Source: Neobacillus mesonae
Lineage (GTDB): Bacteria; Bacillota; Bacilli; Bacillales; Cytobacillaceae
Direction of reading: 5' to 3'
Length of the DNA stretch: 64,000 nucleotides
Assembly (NCBI RefSeq): GCF_001636315.1
Contig: NZ_KV440949.1
Location: forward strand, 3,156,973 to 3,220,972
The position numbers and the translations under genes are program-made. Each line of letters starts with the position of its first letter. The stretch's first letter is position 1. Under the pieces are notes generated by a model. The model was given only the letters and a program-made list of their open reading frames with translations. It did no database searches and was not told the DNA's origin. Positions 1 through 7,651 of the stretch are shown here, one piece after another.

Positions 1-411
1 GGGGTTTCCCTTTTGAACGGCAAGTGCTTCACCAATCGTATAATCCGGTTCCCCAAAAGCTACTTGTTCACAGCGTTTTGGTGTTATATACATTCCAGCT
101 GTAATAACATCAAATTTCCCAGCCTTTAGCCCAGGTATGAGTGAGCTAAATTTCGTTAACTTTCCTTCCATTTCTTCAATACCCATTTTCTTAAAGATGG
201 TACGGGCAACTTCAACGGCTTCACCTGTCAGGTTCCCGTTTTCGTCTTCGTATGCATATGGTTTTTCGCCGGCGAAGCCAACGACAATTTTTCCTTCCTT
301 CTTTGCCTTTTCAAGGGTAGACATATTCTTATCCCCTGAAGTGGTGACCGAACATGCGGCAAGCAATAGAGCTGATAGACAAAATATCATAATGGCTTTT
401 ATTTTTTTCAA
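1..411 (-). CDS. ehuB: EhuB-like ectoine/hydroxyectoine ABC transporter substrate-binding lipoprotein (5' part only)
   Basis: Only the N-terminal 137 codons lie in the window; the gene continues past base 1. On the minus strand it opens with TTG at 411, about six bases after a GAGGGGG ribosome binding site. The start encodes a lipoprotein signal with lipobox LLAAC (Cys20). The mature part has the features of family 3 solute-binding proteins: an IVVGFAGEKPYAYEDENG segment followed by a SLIPGLKAGKFDVITAGMYI segment. The latter, with the following EPDYTIGEALAVQKGNP, resembles EhuB, which binds ectoine-type osmolytes outside the membrane for an ABC importer. The rest of an ehu operon would lie to the left. 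A different polar amino acid ligand is possible because the C-terminal half is not visible. Confidence 0.72.
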   Translation of the reverse strand, partial: MKKIKAIMIFCLSALLLAACSVTTSGDKNMSTLEKAKKEGKIVVGFAGEKPYAYEDENGNLTGEAVEVARTIFKKMGIEEMEGKLTKFSSLIPGLKAGKFDVITAGMYITPKRCEQVAFGEPDYTIGEALAVQKGNP

Positions 412-840
412 ATCAATCCCCCTCAAATTTTGTATTTCCTGATTGGAGAAATGGAAGAAAACTGGGCATGTGGGTATGTGTTTCATTGTAACGGATGGAA
501 AATATTCAGACAAATCGGATATCTTAGGGTTATTTGGAGTGAGACTGTCTTACACGGTCTCTTGTCAAAAGAGCGGTTATTTACATAGTTATCCTCCCGG
601 ATGCTCCTGAATGCTATACAATACTATGTATATTCGGTTAATTTATCCTAAAATAGAAAATGGAACCAAAGTCTCAATAGGAAACTTCAAACACGCATCA
701 TACCAACGTTTTAGTGTGGGTGATGTGCTGGTATATGAAAATCCAAATAAAACTTTAAAAAATTATTAAAAAAAGTGTAGGGTTATTGCAAAATCATTTC
801 GTCTATTACAGTGAACAAATCAAAAAGAAGGGGGGAGAGA
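412..840. other. Divergent intergenic region between ehuB-like gene and ECF sigma operon
   Basis: No gene was found in this 429-base stretch. It must hold promoters for both divergent units. Just before the sigma gene a CGTCTA element (about 799-804) resembles an ECF -10 box, as expected for autoregulation, but no convincing GAAC-type -35 sits at the right distance. A small inverted repeat, ATACCA...TGGTAT, spans about 699-735, and another (GAGAC...GTCTC) spans about 541-562. Both are unassigned. Confidence 0.4.
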
Positions 841-1389
841 GTGATTACGGACACTGTGTTAATTGAAGAAGTGCTGCAAGGCAATGACCATGCCTTCCGT
901 TTGTTGGTTGAGAAATACCGTAATGATGTGTTCCGGACCGTCTTTGCGGTGCTTCATGACCAAAAGGAAGCAGAAGATGCGGCACAGGAAGTGTTTATAA
1001 AAATTTATACCTCTCTCCCCCAATATGAATATCAAGGCTTTAAAACATGGATGACACGAATTGCTGTAAATCATGCGATCGATGTGAAACGAAAACAAGT
1101 GAGAAGAAAAGAGGAAATCATTGAGACGATAGAAGAGCAAGTGGTTGGGACGCCGCGGGATGATGTAGAAAAAACGATTATCGAAACGGACCGGCGCAGG
1201 CTCGTTAGAAAAAGGCTGGGGGAGCTGCCGGAGAATTACCGTGATGTCATCTACGGATTTTATATCGAGGAAAAAAGCTATCAGCAAATGGCCAAGGAAC
1301 AGAACGTGCAAGTGAAAACAATTGAAACCAAATTGTACCGGGCGCGAAATTGGATGAAGAAGAATTGGAAGGAGGACGATTTTTCATGA
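841..1389 (+). CDS. ECF-type RNA polymerase sigma factor
   Basis: This is a 182-residue group IV sigma factor that would redirect RNA polymerase in response to an extracytoplasmic signal. Region 2 covers roughly residues 10-85 (HAFRLLVEKYRNDVFR, then EDAAQEVFIKIY). Region 4, the -35 recognising helix-turn-helix, covers about 120-172 (LPENYRDVIYGFYIEEKSY...VQVKTIETKLYRAR). I chose the GTG at 841 because AAGGGGGG lies five to six bases upstream; an in-frame GTG at 811 lacks such a site. The gene overlaps the anti-sigma gene by four bases (ATGA), so the two are translationally coupled. The operon is probably autoregulated. I cannot assign it to a named sigma (SigX, SigW, SigM or SigY) from sequence alone. 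Confidence 0.9.
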   Translation: MITDTVLIEEVLQGNDHAFRLLVEKYRNDVFRTVFAVLHDQKEAEDAAQEVFIKIYTSLPQYEYQGFKTWMTRIAVNHAIDVKRKQVRRKEEIIETIEEQVVGTPRDDVEKTIIETDRRRLVRKRLGELPENYRDVIYGFYIEEKSYQQMAKEQNVQVKTIETKLYRARNWMKKNWKEDDFS

Positions 1390-1895
1390 CGCATTACACC
1401 TATGAAGAATGGCTGAAATACGTACGAAATGAACTAGAAAGCAGTACTCGTGAAAATCTTGAAACCCATTTATACACATGCGACCAATGCTTAGAACACT
1501 ACCTGCAAGCCGTAGAAGCAAACGAAACATCGCTCCCAACCCTTTCAAACGAACAAAACTTCACCGACCTCGTCATGAAGCAAGTTTCGGCAGTACCGGC
1601 AGCGGTGCCTGACACTAATTCGGAAATAGTTCGGGAAATGGTGCCTGACACCAAAGATGACACCAAATTACAAAAAAGGCCATTTTATCAGCAGGCGGTG
1701 TTTCATTATTTGCTGGCGGTGGCTGCGACGTTGTTGTTGATGTTTTCTGGGGCGTTTCAGTCGCTGGTGAAGTATGCGGCAGTGTTTGATTCGCAGAGTG
1801 TGCAGGAAAGGAAGCCTTCGGTGACGGAAGGTGTTATGAATAAGACATTTGCATGGATGGACTCTTTGGAGAAGAAGGAGGCAATTAAGAAATGA
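1386..1895 (+). CDS. Anti-sigma factor with zinc-binding N terminus and one membrane helix
   Basis: The 169-residue product would hold the preceding sigma factor inactive at the membrane. It carries the anti-sigma zinc motif as His28-x3-Cys32-x2-Cys35 (HLYTCDQC), a hydrophilic linker, one transmembrane helix at about residues 105-127, and a short outer tail. The ATG at 1386 follows an AAGGAGG site and overlaps the sigma stop. An earlier in-frame ATG at 1350 lies inside the sigma gene and is not needed. The linker contains two copies of GGTGCCTGACAC 36 bases apart, encoding a repeated VPDT. That looks like an inserted dispersed repeat rather than conserved protein sequence. Confidence 0.85.
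   Translation: MTHYTYEEWLKYVRNELESSTRENLETHLYTCDQCLEHYLQAVEANETSLPTLSNEQNFTDLVMKQVSAVPAAVPDTNSEIVREMVPDTKDDTKLQKRPFYQQAVFHYLLAVAATLLLMFSGAFQSLVKYAAVFDSQSVQERKPSVTEGVMNKTFAWMDSLEKKEAIKK
1604..1652 (+). repeat. Two GGTGCCTGACAC units, 36-bp spacing, inside the anti-sigma gene
   Basis: GGTGCCTGACAC occurs at 1604-1615 and again, extended to GGTGCCTGACACC, at 1640-1652. The 36-base spacing keeps the reading frame and duplicates the residues VPDT in the linker between zinc motif and membrane helix. A short self-complementary unit in a tolerant linker suggests a genome-dispersed repeat. No further copy was seen in this window. Confidence 0.55.
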
Positions 1896-2968
1896 AAAAC
1901 TCAACGAAGGCATTAACATTATCGTTATTTCCGGGCCTCGGTCATATTTACTTCGGTAACGTGGTTCGCGGTGGCCTTTATTTACTATCCGTTGTCGGCT
2001 TGGCGTTTGCTACCGTCATAGGAATACTGACAGGTAACCAGCCGCTCCCTATTTTTACCTTTATGGCAGGGGTCTTCATTTATATCATCAGCTTTATTGA
2101 CATGGGCGTCCAGATTTCGAAGCAAAAGAAAGCCCTTGTGGCGGCGGACCCCGATTATCAACAGTCAAAGGCGGGACAAGATTCGGAACGATTCTATACG
2201 ATCATCCTTTCCTTTATTCCAGGCCTTGGTCATTTTCAGCTTGGGTTGATGAACCGCGGGCTTACTTTATTGGCCACCTTCTTGGGACTTGGTGTCATGG
2301 TGATTTTCATATCGGTCCTTTCGAATCGCGGGGAGTTTCTTGTGTTCCTTGCTGCTTTGCCCATTATCTGGTTGTACGGATTTTTTGATGCCGTCCAGCA
2401 GGTGAACAAGAAGCAACGCGGAGACGAGCTGGTGGATAAGACCATTTACGAGGACTTTGAAACTCTTCGGGAAGACGGGAAAAAGAGCAAAGCCATTGCC
2501 ACTTTTCTGTCGATTTTTCCGGGAGCCGGCCATCTGTATTTAGGTCTGCAGCGCCGTGGGATTCAATTAATGGCTGCATTCCTGCTTTCGGTATATATCT
2601 TAGATGTGTTAAGGCTTGGCATCTTTCTGTTCCTAATCCCAATTATCTGGTTCTACAGCTTCTTTGACGGCTTGCAGAAGGTTTCCCGATATGGTGAGGA
2701 TGAAATGGAAGATGTACCGATTATCCATTATTTTATGAATCATCAAAAATGGGTCGGAATTGGACTTATCGTAATGGGGCTCTACTATTTAGCCATGAAC
2801 ATCCTGCTCCCTGCATTTCGTCCGATGTTAACAAGATTTTTTAATGACGATATCATGTATTGGATTCAAGAGTATGTGCAAACCGGGATTATTTGTCTGT
2901 TATTCATCGGCGGCGGCATTAAACTTTTATCCGGCAGTAAACAGAAAAGAGAGGCGAAAAAGTCATGA
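1892..2968 (+). CDS. Polytopic membrane protein with three internal PG(L/A)GH repeats
   Basis: The 358-residue integral membrane protein is made of three related blocks. Each opens with a PG[L/A]GH-x-x-x-G motif: SLFPGLGHIYFG near residue 14, SFIPGLGHFQLG near 110 and SIFPGAGHLYLG near 209. Each block then has two hydrophobic helices ending in a FFDxxQxV-like segment. A final pair of helices follows. The motif resembles TM2/DUF5683-type small membrane domains, here triplicated. The ATG overlaps the stop of the anti-sigma gene, so the protein belongs to the same operon and probably serves the envelope response that the sigma factor controls. The biochemical role is unknown. Confidence 0.75.
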   Translation: MKNSTKALTLSLFPGLGHIYFGNVVRGGLYLLSVVGLAFATVIGILTGNQPLPIFTFMAGVFIYIISFIDMGVQISKQKKALVAADPDYQQSKAGQDSERFYTIILSFIPGLGHFQLGLMNRGLTLLATFLGLGVMVIFISVLSNRGEFLVFLAALPIIWLYGFFDAVQQVNKKQRGDELVDKTIYEDFETLREDGKKSKAIATFLSIFPGAGHLYLGLQRRGIQLMAAFLLSVYILDVLRLGIFLFLIPIIWFYSFFDGLQKVSRYGEDEMEDVPIIHYFMNHQKWVGIGLIVMGLYYLAMNILLPAFRPMLTRFFNDDIMYWIQEYVQTGIICLLFIGGGIKLLSGSKQKREAKKS

Positions 2969-3060
2969 AAAGATGGAAAAAACGAGCAGCTGGCGTCATT
3001 GTAATTGGTGCAGGTATTGGTTTTCTTTTTAGAAAACGAAAAGGGGGAATAAAAGCATGA
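2965..3060 (+). CDS. 31-residue basic single-helix peptide in the ECF sigma operon
   Basis: This very short gene fits exactly between two longer ones. Its ATG overlaps the upstream TGA by four bases, and its own TGA (3058-3060) overlaps the next ATG at 3057. It encodes a basic N terminus (MKRWKKRAAG), a short hydrophobic stretch (VIVIGAGIGFLF) and a basic tail (RKRKGGIKA). Overlapping stop/start coupling on both sides, with AAGGGGG near its end serving the next gene, argues that it is translated. The product could be a small membrane peptide or mainly a coupling element. No family was recognised. Confidence 0.65.
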   Translation: MKRWKKRAAGVIVIGAGIGFLFRKRKGGIKA

Positions 3061-3962
3061 GGACGTGGAGGGTAGGTACGTTTTCGATGGGCATCCTGCT
3101 CCTGATGCTCGGACTTTTTCTCTTCTTCTCAAGGTTTCTTGGGATGGATCTGATCCAAGTCATGTCGGCGTGGTGGCCGGTTATCTTAATTGTTCTTGGG
3201 ATTGAAATTCTGATTTATTTGTTTTTAGCACGGCAGGAAAAACCAATCCTCCAATATGATTTTTTAAGTATTTTCTTTGTTGCCATCATTGGTACATTAG
3301 GAATCGCTTTTGCGGTGTTGAGTTCAACCGGCTTGATGGGGAAGGTAGAGGAGGTCGTTGCCAGAGAAGAACAATCGTTTGACCTGCCTGGTTTTTCTCA
3401 TAAAATAGATGATCGTATTCATCGAGTTGTTGTTCGAAATGTTGGCTATGATACAACCATTGAAGCAACGGATGCCAAAGAGGTTTCGATGTTCGGGACA
3501 TACCGGGTGCAAGCAGTGAAGAATAAAGAACTGTTAAAAAGTGCAAACGATTATCTTACCGCTAATCAAAAGGGCGACACACTTTATATCAATTTAAAGC
3601 AGCTTCCGAATGAATCTGGCCCATTTTATACGCAAGCGATTGTTGCGGCAACCATCCTTATTCCGAAAGATGTGAAATTGGATTTAGTTGGGACCAGTGA
3701 GTCTCTTACATTAAAACCGCGGGCCCTTTCGAATGATTGGAAGATTGAAAATGCTTCAAATGTTACGGTAGACTCCTCGGAAAGCAAAGATTTAAAGCTT
3801 GCCGCAAACAGTGAAGTGTTTAAAGGGAAAGAGTGGAAGGTTTCTAATAAGGATGACCAAGATGAATCAGGTGAAAAAATGGGTGTTTATCAGTCTGGGG
3901 AAGGAAAATATCATATAAATATTGTTAATTCCTATCATGTAAGTCTATTAACTGGAAAATAA
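3057..3962 (+). CDS. LiaF-like membrane protein with extracytoplasmic adhesin-type domain
   Basis: The 301-residue protein has four hydrophobic segments in the first 110 residues, including a WWPVILIVLGIEIL segment typical of LiaI/LiaF and DUF5668 N-terminal regions. A beta-rich outer part follows, with regularly spaced Asn/Thr/Ser strands resembling the 'toast-rack' C-terminal domain of LiaF and phage-shock-like proteins. It is the last gene of the five-gene sigma operon and is coupled to the 31-codon gene by ATGA. A role in sensing or buffering envelope stress is inferred from architecture and context only. It ends at a TAA about 150 bases before dgkB, with no strong terminator seen in between. 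Confidence 0.75.
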   Translation: MRTWRVGTFSMGILLLMLGLFLFFSRFLGMDLIQVMSAWWPVILIVLGIEILIYLFLARQEKPILQYDFLSIFFVAIIGTLGIAFAVLSSTGLMGKVEEVVAREEQSFDLPGFSHKIDDRIHRVVVRNVGYDTTIEATDAKEVSMFGTYRVQAVKNKELLKSANDYLTANQKGDTLYINLKQLPNESGPFYTQAIVAATILIPKDVKLDLVGTSESLTLKPRALSNDWKIENASNVTVDSSESKDLKLAANSEVFKGKEWKVSNKDDQDESGEKMGVYQSGEGKYHINIVNSYHVSLLTGK

Positions 3963-4114
3963 TCCATCTGTAATTTTTGCAAAATGGGCAAAAAAGGTTA
4001 TGATAGTAAATGGGCTTTTGCCTGCATATTATTTGTAACTGTTAGTGTTAATTGGTAAAATATTGAATTGACTAATAAGCCATTGTTGATTTTTAAAAAT
4101 AGGTGGATGAATTT

Positions 4115-5056
4115 ATGAAAAGAGCAAGACTGATTTACAATCCTACATCTGGACGCGAAATGATTAAGCGTCATTTGCCGGAAATTCTTGAAAAATTAGA
4201 GAAGGCCGGATATGAAGCATCCTGCCATGCAACGACCGGCGCCGGTGATGCGACACAAGCAGCGCGAATTGCTGTTGAGCGTCAATATGATGTTGTCATT
4301 GCTGCAGGTGGAGATGGTACCATTAATGAAGTGGTGAATGGCCTTGCGGAGCAGGAGTATCGCCCGAAATTAGGTATTATCCCTTCAGGCACGACAAATG
4401 ATTTTGCCCGCGCCCTTCATATCCCAAGAGATGTTTCTTCCGCTGTTGACATCATTACAAATGGGGAGTTGATCCCTGTCGATATCGGCCGGATTAATGA
4501 TAAATATTTTATTAATATTGCCGGCGGCGGCAGATTGACAGAACTTACGTATGAAGTGCCCAGCAAGTTAAAAACGATGTTAGGTCAGCTTGCCTACTAT
4601 TTAAAAGGGATGGAAATGCTGCCTTCGATTAAAGCATCTCATTTGCGGATTGAGTATGATGGTAAGCTATTTGAAGGCGAAGCGATGATGTTTCTTGTCG
4701 GGCTGACAAATTCCATCGGCGGGTTTGAAAAACTGTCCCCGGACTCTTCGATTAATGATGGGTTATTTTCCTTATTGATCTTGAAAAAGGTTAATCTTGC
4801 TGAGTTTGTCCGTGTGTCTACGTTAGCGATCCGCGGCGAGCATGTGAATGACCCGAACGTGATTTATACAAAAGCCAACCACATTAAAGTGCAATCCGCT
4901 GAAAAGGTTCAGTTAAATCTAGATGGGGAATTTGGCGGCTTGCTGCCAGCTGAATTTGCGAACCTGTACCGGCATTTAGAGGTATTCGTGCCGCTGGATG
5001 ATATCCGCCCTAACGACCGTCCAACTGATTGGACTTCTGGGAAAAGATATAGCTAA
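4115..5056 (+). CDS. dgkB: Diacylglycerol kinase DgkB
   Basis: The 313-residue soluble lipid kinase phosphorylates diacylglycerol released during lipoteichoic acid synthesis, returning it to phospholipid synthesis. The DAGK catalytic signature is clear: YNPTSGRE at the N terminus, AAGGDGTINEVVNGL near residue 64, and IPSGTTNDFARAL soon after. The C-terminal part (INIAGGGRLTELTYEVPSKL and QLNLDGEFGG) closely follows Bacillus DgkB as I remember it. I chose the ATG at 4115 because AGGTGG lies about seven bases upstream and the product then starts MKRARLIYNP like the B. subtilis protein. In B. subtilis dgkB sits directly beside yefA (rlmCD); here the two are about 12 kb apart. Confidence 0.95.
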   Translation: MKRARLIYNPTSGREMIKRHLPEILEKLEKAGYEASCHATTGAGDATQAARIAVERQYDVVIAAGGDGTINEVVNGLAEQEYRPKLGIIPSGTTNDFARALHIPRDVSSAVDIITNGELIPVDIGRINDKYFINIAGGGRLTELTYEVPSKLKTMLGQLAYYLKGMEMLPSIKASHLRIEYDGKLFEGEAMMFLVGLTNSIGGFEKLSPDSSINDGLFSLLILKKVNLAEFVRVSTLAIRGEHVNDPNVIYTKANHIKVQSAEKVQLNLDGEFGGLLPAEFANLYRHLEVFVPLDDIRPNDRPTDWTSGKRYS

Positions 5057-5059
5057 GAC

Positions 5060-5092
5060 AAGTTCGTTCCTTACGGGGAGCGGACTTTTTTA
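5060..5092 (+). terminator. Rho-independent terminator after dgkB
   Basis: The stem AAGTTCGTTCC (5060-5070) pairs with GGAGCGGACTT (5077-5087), including G-U pairs, and runs into six or more T residues. Confidence 0.8.
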
Positions 5093-5243
5093 ATGTCCTT
5101 TTTTGGAACGCGGATAAAGTGCTCGAATTAGCGGATAATACCTTTCAAATCGCATATATATTACCCAGATTCGCGGATATAAACCAATATGATATAATGC
5201 TGTTAAAGACAACAGTAAAGACATATGAAAAGGAGCGATAGGG

Positions 5244-5789
5244 ATGAGGGCGTTAATTAATGTGGACTATACTTATGATTTCGTAGCGGATGCGGGAGCA
5301 CTGACATGCGGCAAGCCGGGGCAGGACATCGAAGGGAAAATTACCGCACTTACAAAAGAATTTATTGAAAATGGTGATTATGTAGTATTCGCCATAGATG
5401 TTCATGATCAAGGCGATGAATTCCATCCGGAAACGAAATTGTTCCCGCCGCATAATTTGCGCGGCACGGAAGGCAGACATTTATATGGCGCGCTGCAGGA
5501 AGCATACGAAGAGAACAAGCAGCGAAGCAATGTTGCTTTTATGGATAAAACAAGATACTCCGCTTTCGCCGGAACCGATCTGGAAATTAAACTGCGTGAA
5601 CGGGGAATTACCGAAGTTCATCTAGTAGGCGTATGTACCGATATTTGCGTCCTCCACACGGCTGTCGACGCCTATAACAAAGGCTTTAAAATTGTTGTTT
5701 ACAAGGATGCCGTAGCTTCTTTTAATCCAGCGGGACACGAGTGGGCGCTGGGACATTTTGAAAAAACGCTCGGGGCTATGGTTAAATAG
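5244..5789 (+). CDS. pncA: Nicotinamidase (isochorismatase-family hydrolase)
   Basis: The 181-residue cytosolic enzyme hydrolyses nicotinamide to nicotinate, the first step of the salvage route to NAD. The expected catalytic elements are present: Asp8 in the N-terminal NVDYTYDF, a lysine in MDKTRYSAF near residue 103, and Cys135 in VGVCTDICVLHTA. The metal-site region is seen in the FAIDVHD segment. The ATG is preceded by AAAAGGAG. The next gene is pncB, whose product uses nicotinate, so the two make a coherent NAD salvage pair separated by only 63 bases. Confidence 0.92.
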   Translation: MRALINVDYTYDFVADAGALTCGKPGQDIEGKITALTKEFIENGDYVVFAIDVHDQGDEFHPETKLFPPHNLRGTEGRHLYGALQEAYEENKQRSNVAFMDKTRYSAFAGTDLEIKLRERGITEVHLVGVCTDICVLHTAVDAYNKGFKIVVYKDAVASFNPAGHEWALGHFEKTLGAMVK

Positions 5790-5852
5790 TTTTATAAATG
5801 GTATGATTGTAAAAATAGTGTAAAGCTGTAATAGTATTTTGGAGGGCACATT

Positions 5853-7316
5853 ATGAAACACATTTATCACGATGATAGTTTCACTCTGCATACAGATCTT
5901 TACCAGATTAATATGGCAGAGACGTATTGGAGGGATGGCATACATAATAAACGTGCAGTCTTCGATCTTTATTTTCGTAAGCTTCCGTTTGGAAATGGTT
6001 ATGCTGTGTTTGCCGGTCTTGAAAAAGTCATCCAGTTTATTCAGAACTTCCGCTTTAGTGAAGAGGACCTTGAGTATTTAAAAAACGAAGTCGGGTATCA
6101 GGATGATTTTTTAGACTATCTAAAAGATCTGCGTTTTACGGGCACGATTCGAGCAATGAGAGAGGGAGAGCTTGTTTTTGGCAATGAGCCGATGTTACGA
6201 GTAGATGCCCCCCTGGCAGAAGCTCAATTAATTGAAACAGCTTTGCTTAACATTGTGAATTACCAAACATTAATCGCCACCAAAGCAGCGCGTATTAAAC
6301 AAGTTGTCGGTGATGAACCGGCTGCGGAATTTGGGACAAGACGGGCCCAAGAAATGGACGCGGCTATTTGGGGCACACGGGCTGCGTATCTAGGTGGCTT
6401 TGAATCAACAAGTAACGTAAGGGCTGGTAAACTATTCGGCATTCCCGTCTCAGGAACACACGCTCATTCCATGGTTCAAGCCTACAAGGATGAATATACA
6501 GCCTTCCGCAAATATGCCGAAGCACATAAGGATTGCGTATTTTTAGTGGATACGTATGACACGCTTCGCCTTGGCGTGCCAAATGCGATAAAAGTGGCCA
6601 AAGAATTAGGTGATAAAATTAACTTTATCGGTATCCGCCTTGATAGTGGAGACCTAGCCTATCTTTCAAAAGAAGCACGCAAAATGCTCGATGAAGCCGG
6701 ATTTAAGGAGGCAAAGATTTTTGCTTCAAGTGATTTGGATGAGTATACGATTATCAACCTTAAAGCACAAGGGGCTAGAATTAACAGCTGGGGAATTGGT
6801 ACAAAACTAATTACTGCTTATGATCAAGCTGCCTTGGGAGCTGTTTATAAAATTGTTGGAATCGAAAATGAAGCAGGGCAAATGGAGGATACGATCAAAA
6901 TTTCCTCTAACCCAGAGAAAGTAACGACTCCAGGATTAAAACGGATTTACCGGATCATTAATAATAAGAACCATCATGCTGAGGGCGATTATATCGCGAT
7001 GGAGGATGAAAAGCTTCCGGAAAAACGTCTGAGCATGTTCCATCCAACCCATACGTATATTAACAAGGTGGTAACTAACTTTACAGCAAAAGAACTCCAC
7101 GAGGATATTTTCGTCAACGGGGAGCTTGTCTACGAAATCCCTTGTTTAGAAGAATCGCGCGAGTATGTAAAGCAAAACCTTAATGCCCTCTGGGAAGAAT
7201 ACAAGCGCATCATGAACCCGGAAGACTACCCAGTCGACCTCAGTAAAAAATGCTGGGACAACAAAATGCATAATATAGAAGAAGTAAAAGAAAAAGTAGC
7301 TGCGATGAAAGAGTAG
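5853..7316 (+). CDS. pncB: Nicotinate phosphoribosyltransferase
   Basis: The 487-residue enzyme joins nicotinate to PRPP, with ATP hydrolysis, to make nicotinate mononucleotide. Diagnostic segments are LHTDLYQINMAETYWRDG at the N terminus, the EFGTRRAQ motif, SGTHAHSMVQAY containing the catalytic-phosphoryl histidine near residue 203, and GIRLDSGDLAYLS. Length matches bacterial PncB of the long type. The start follows TTGGAGGG. It lies directly after pncA and is closed by a strong terminator, consistent with a two-gene NAD salvage operon. Confidence 0.95.
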   Translation: MKHIYHDDSFTLHTDLYQINMAETYWRDGIHNKRAVFDLYFRKLPFGNGYAVFAGLEKVIQFIQNFRFSEEDLEYLKNEVGYQDDFLDYLKDLRFTGTIRAMREGELVFGNEPMLRVDAPLAEAQLIETALLNIVNYQTLIATKAARIKQVVGDEPAAEFGTRRAQEMDAAIWGTRAAYLGGFESTSNVRAGKLFGIPVSGTHAHSMVQAYKDEYTAFRKYAEAHKDCVFLVDTYDTLRLGVPNAIKVAKELGDKINFIGIRLDSGDLAYLSKEARKMLDEAGFKEAKIFASSDLDEYTIINLKAQGARINSWGIGTKLITAYDQAALGAVYKIVGIENEAGQMEDTIKISSNPEKVTTPGLKRIYRIINNKNHHAEGDYIAMEDEKLPEKRLSMFHPTHTYINKVVTNFTAKELHEDIFVNGELVYEIPCLEESREYVKQNLNALWEEYKRIMNPEDYPVDLSKKCWDNKMHNIEEVKEKVAAMKE

Positions 7317-7332
7317 CACTTGCTGTATTTAA

Positions 7333-7369
7333 CAACGCTCAGAGAATCACATGCTCTGAGCGTTGTTTT
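7333..7369 (+). terminator. Rho-independent terminator after pncB
   Basis: A perfect 12-bp stem, CAACGCTCAGAG (7333-7344) with CTCTGAGCGTTG (7354-7365), is followed by TTTTG. Confidence 0.9.
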
Positions 7370-7433
7370 GTAATTGTAGATCGGGAGTTCTTGGAAGATT
7401 TAGGTGCTAGATCATAGTTGTGAATAATCTGTA

Positions 7434-7615
7434 GGGTAAGGTAGAGAGGTTCTACGTGCCCGAAAATAGAAAAAGGAAGTACTTTGGGTAACGTAGAGCA
7501 GGTCTACGTGCCCGAAAATAGAAAAAGGAAGTACTTTGGGTAACGTAGAAAGGTTCTACGTGCCCTAAATCAGAAAAAAGAAGGCAGCTGGGTAACGTAG
7601 AAAAGTTCTACAGAT
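7434..7615. repeat. Tandem array of hairpin units, 52-bp period, 3.5 copies
   Basis: The unit begins GGGTAA at 7434, 7486, 7538 and 7590, so the period is exactly 52 bases; the last copy is partial. Each unit carries a small inverted repeat, best in copy 2 (ACGTAGA, five-base loop, TCTACGT), followed by a spacer such as CCCGAAAATAGAAAAAGG. The arms stay complementary while loops and spacers vary. The array lies between the converging pncB and NSS transporter genes. It encodes no obvious protein and has no CRISPR-like unique spacers. Confidence 0.88.
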
Positions 7616-7651
7616 CCCATCCACCTTATTCTAAAAAAATCTTTACTTAAA

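Noticed and set aside
137..442. Plus-strand 101-codon frame at the left edge
   Set aside because: It is antisense to the EhuB-like gene, which has a lipobox, binding site and family features.
5100..5200. Repeated GCGGATA motifs before pncA
   Set aside because: Three loose copies at irregular spacing in a short AT-rich leader; no clear repeat unit or known regulatory motif.
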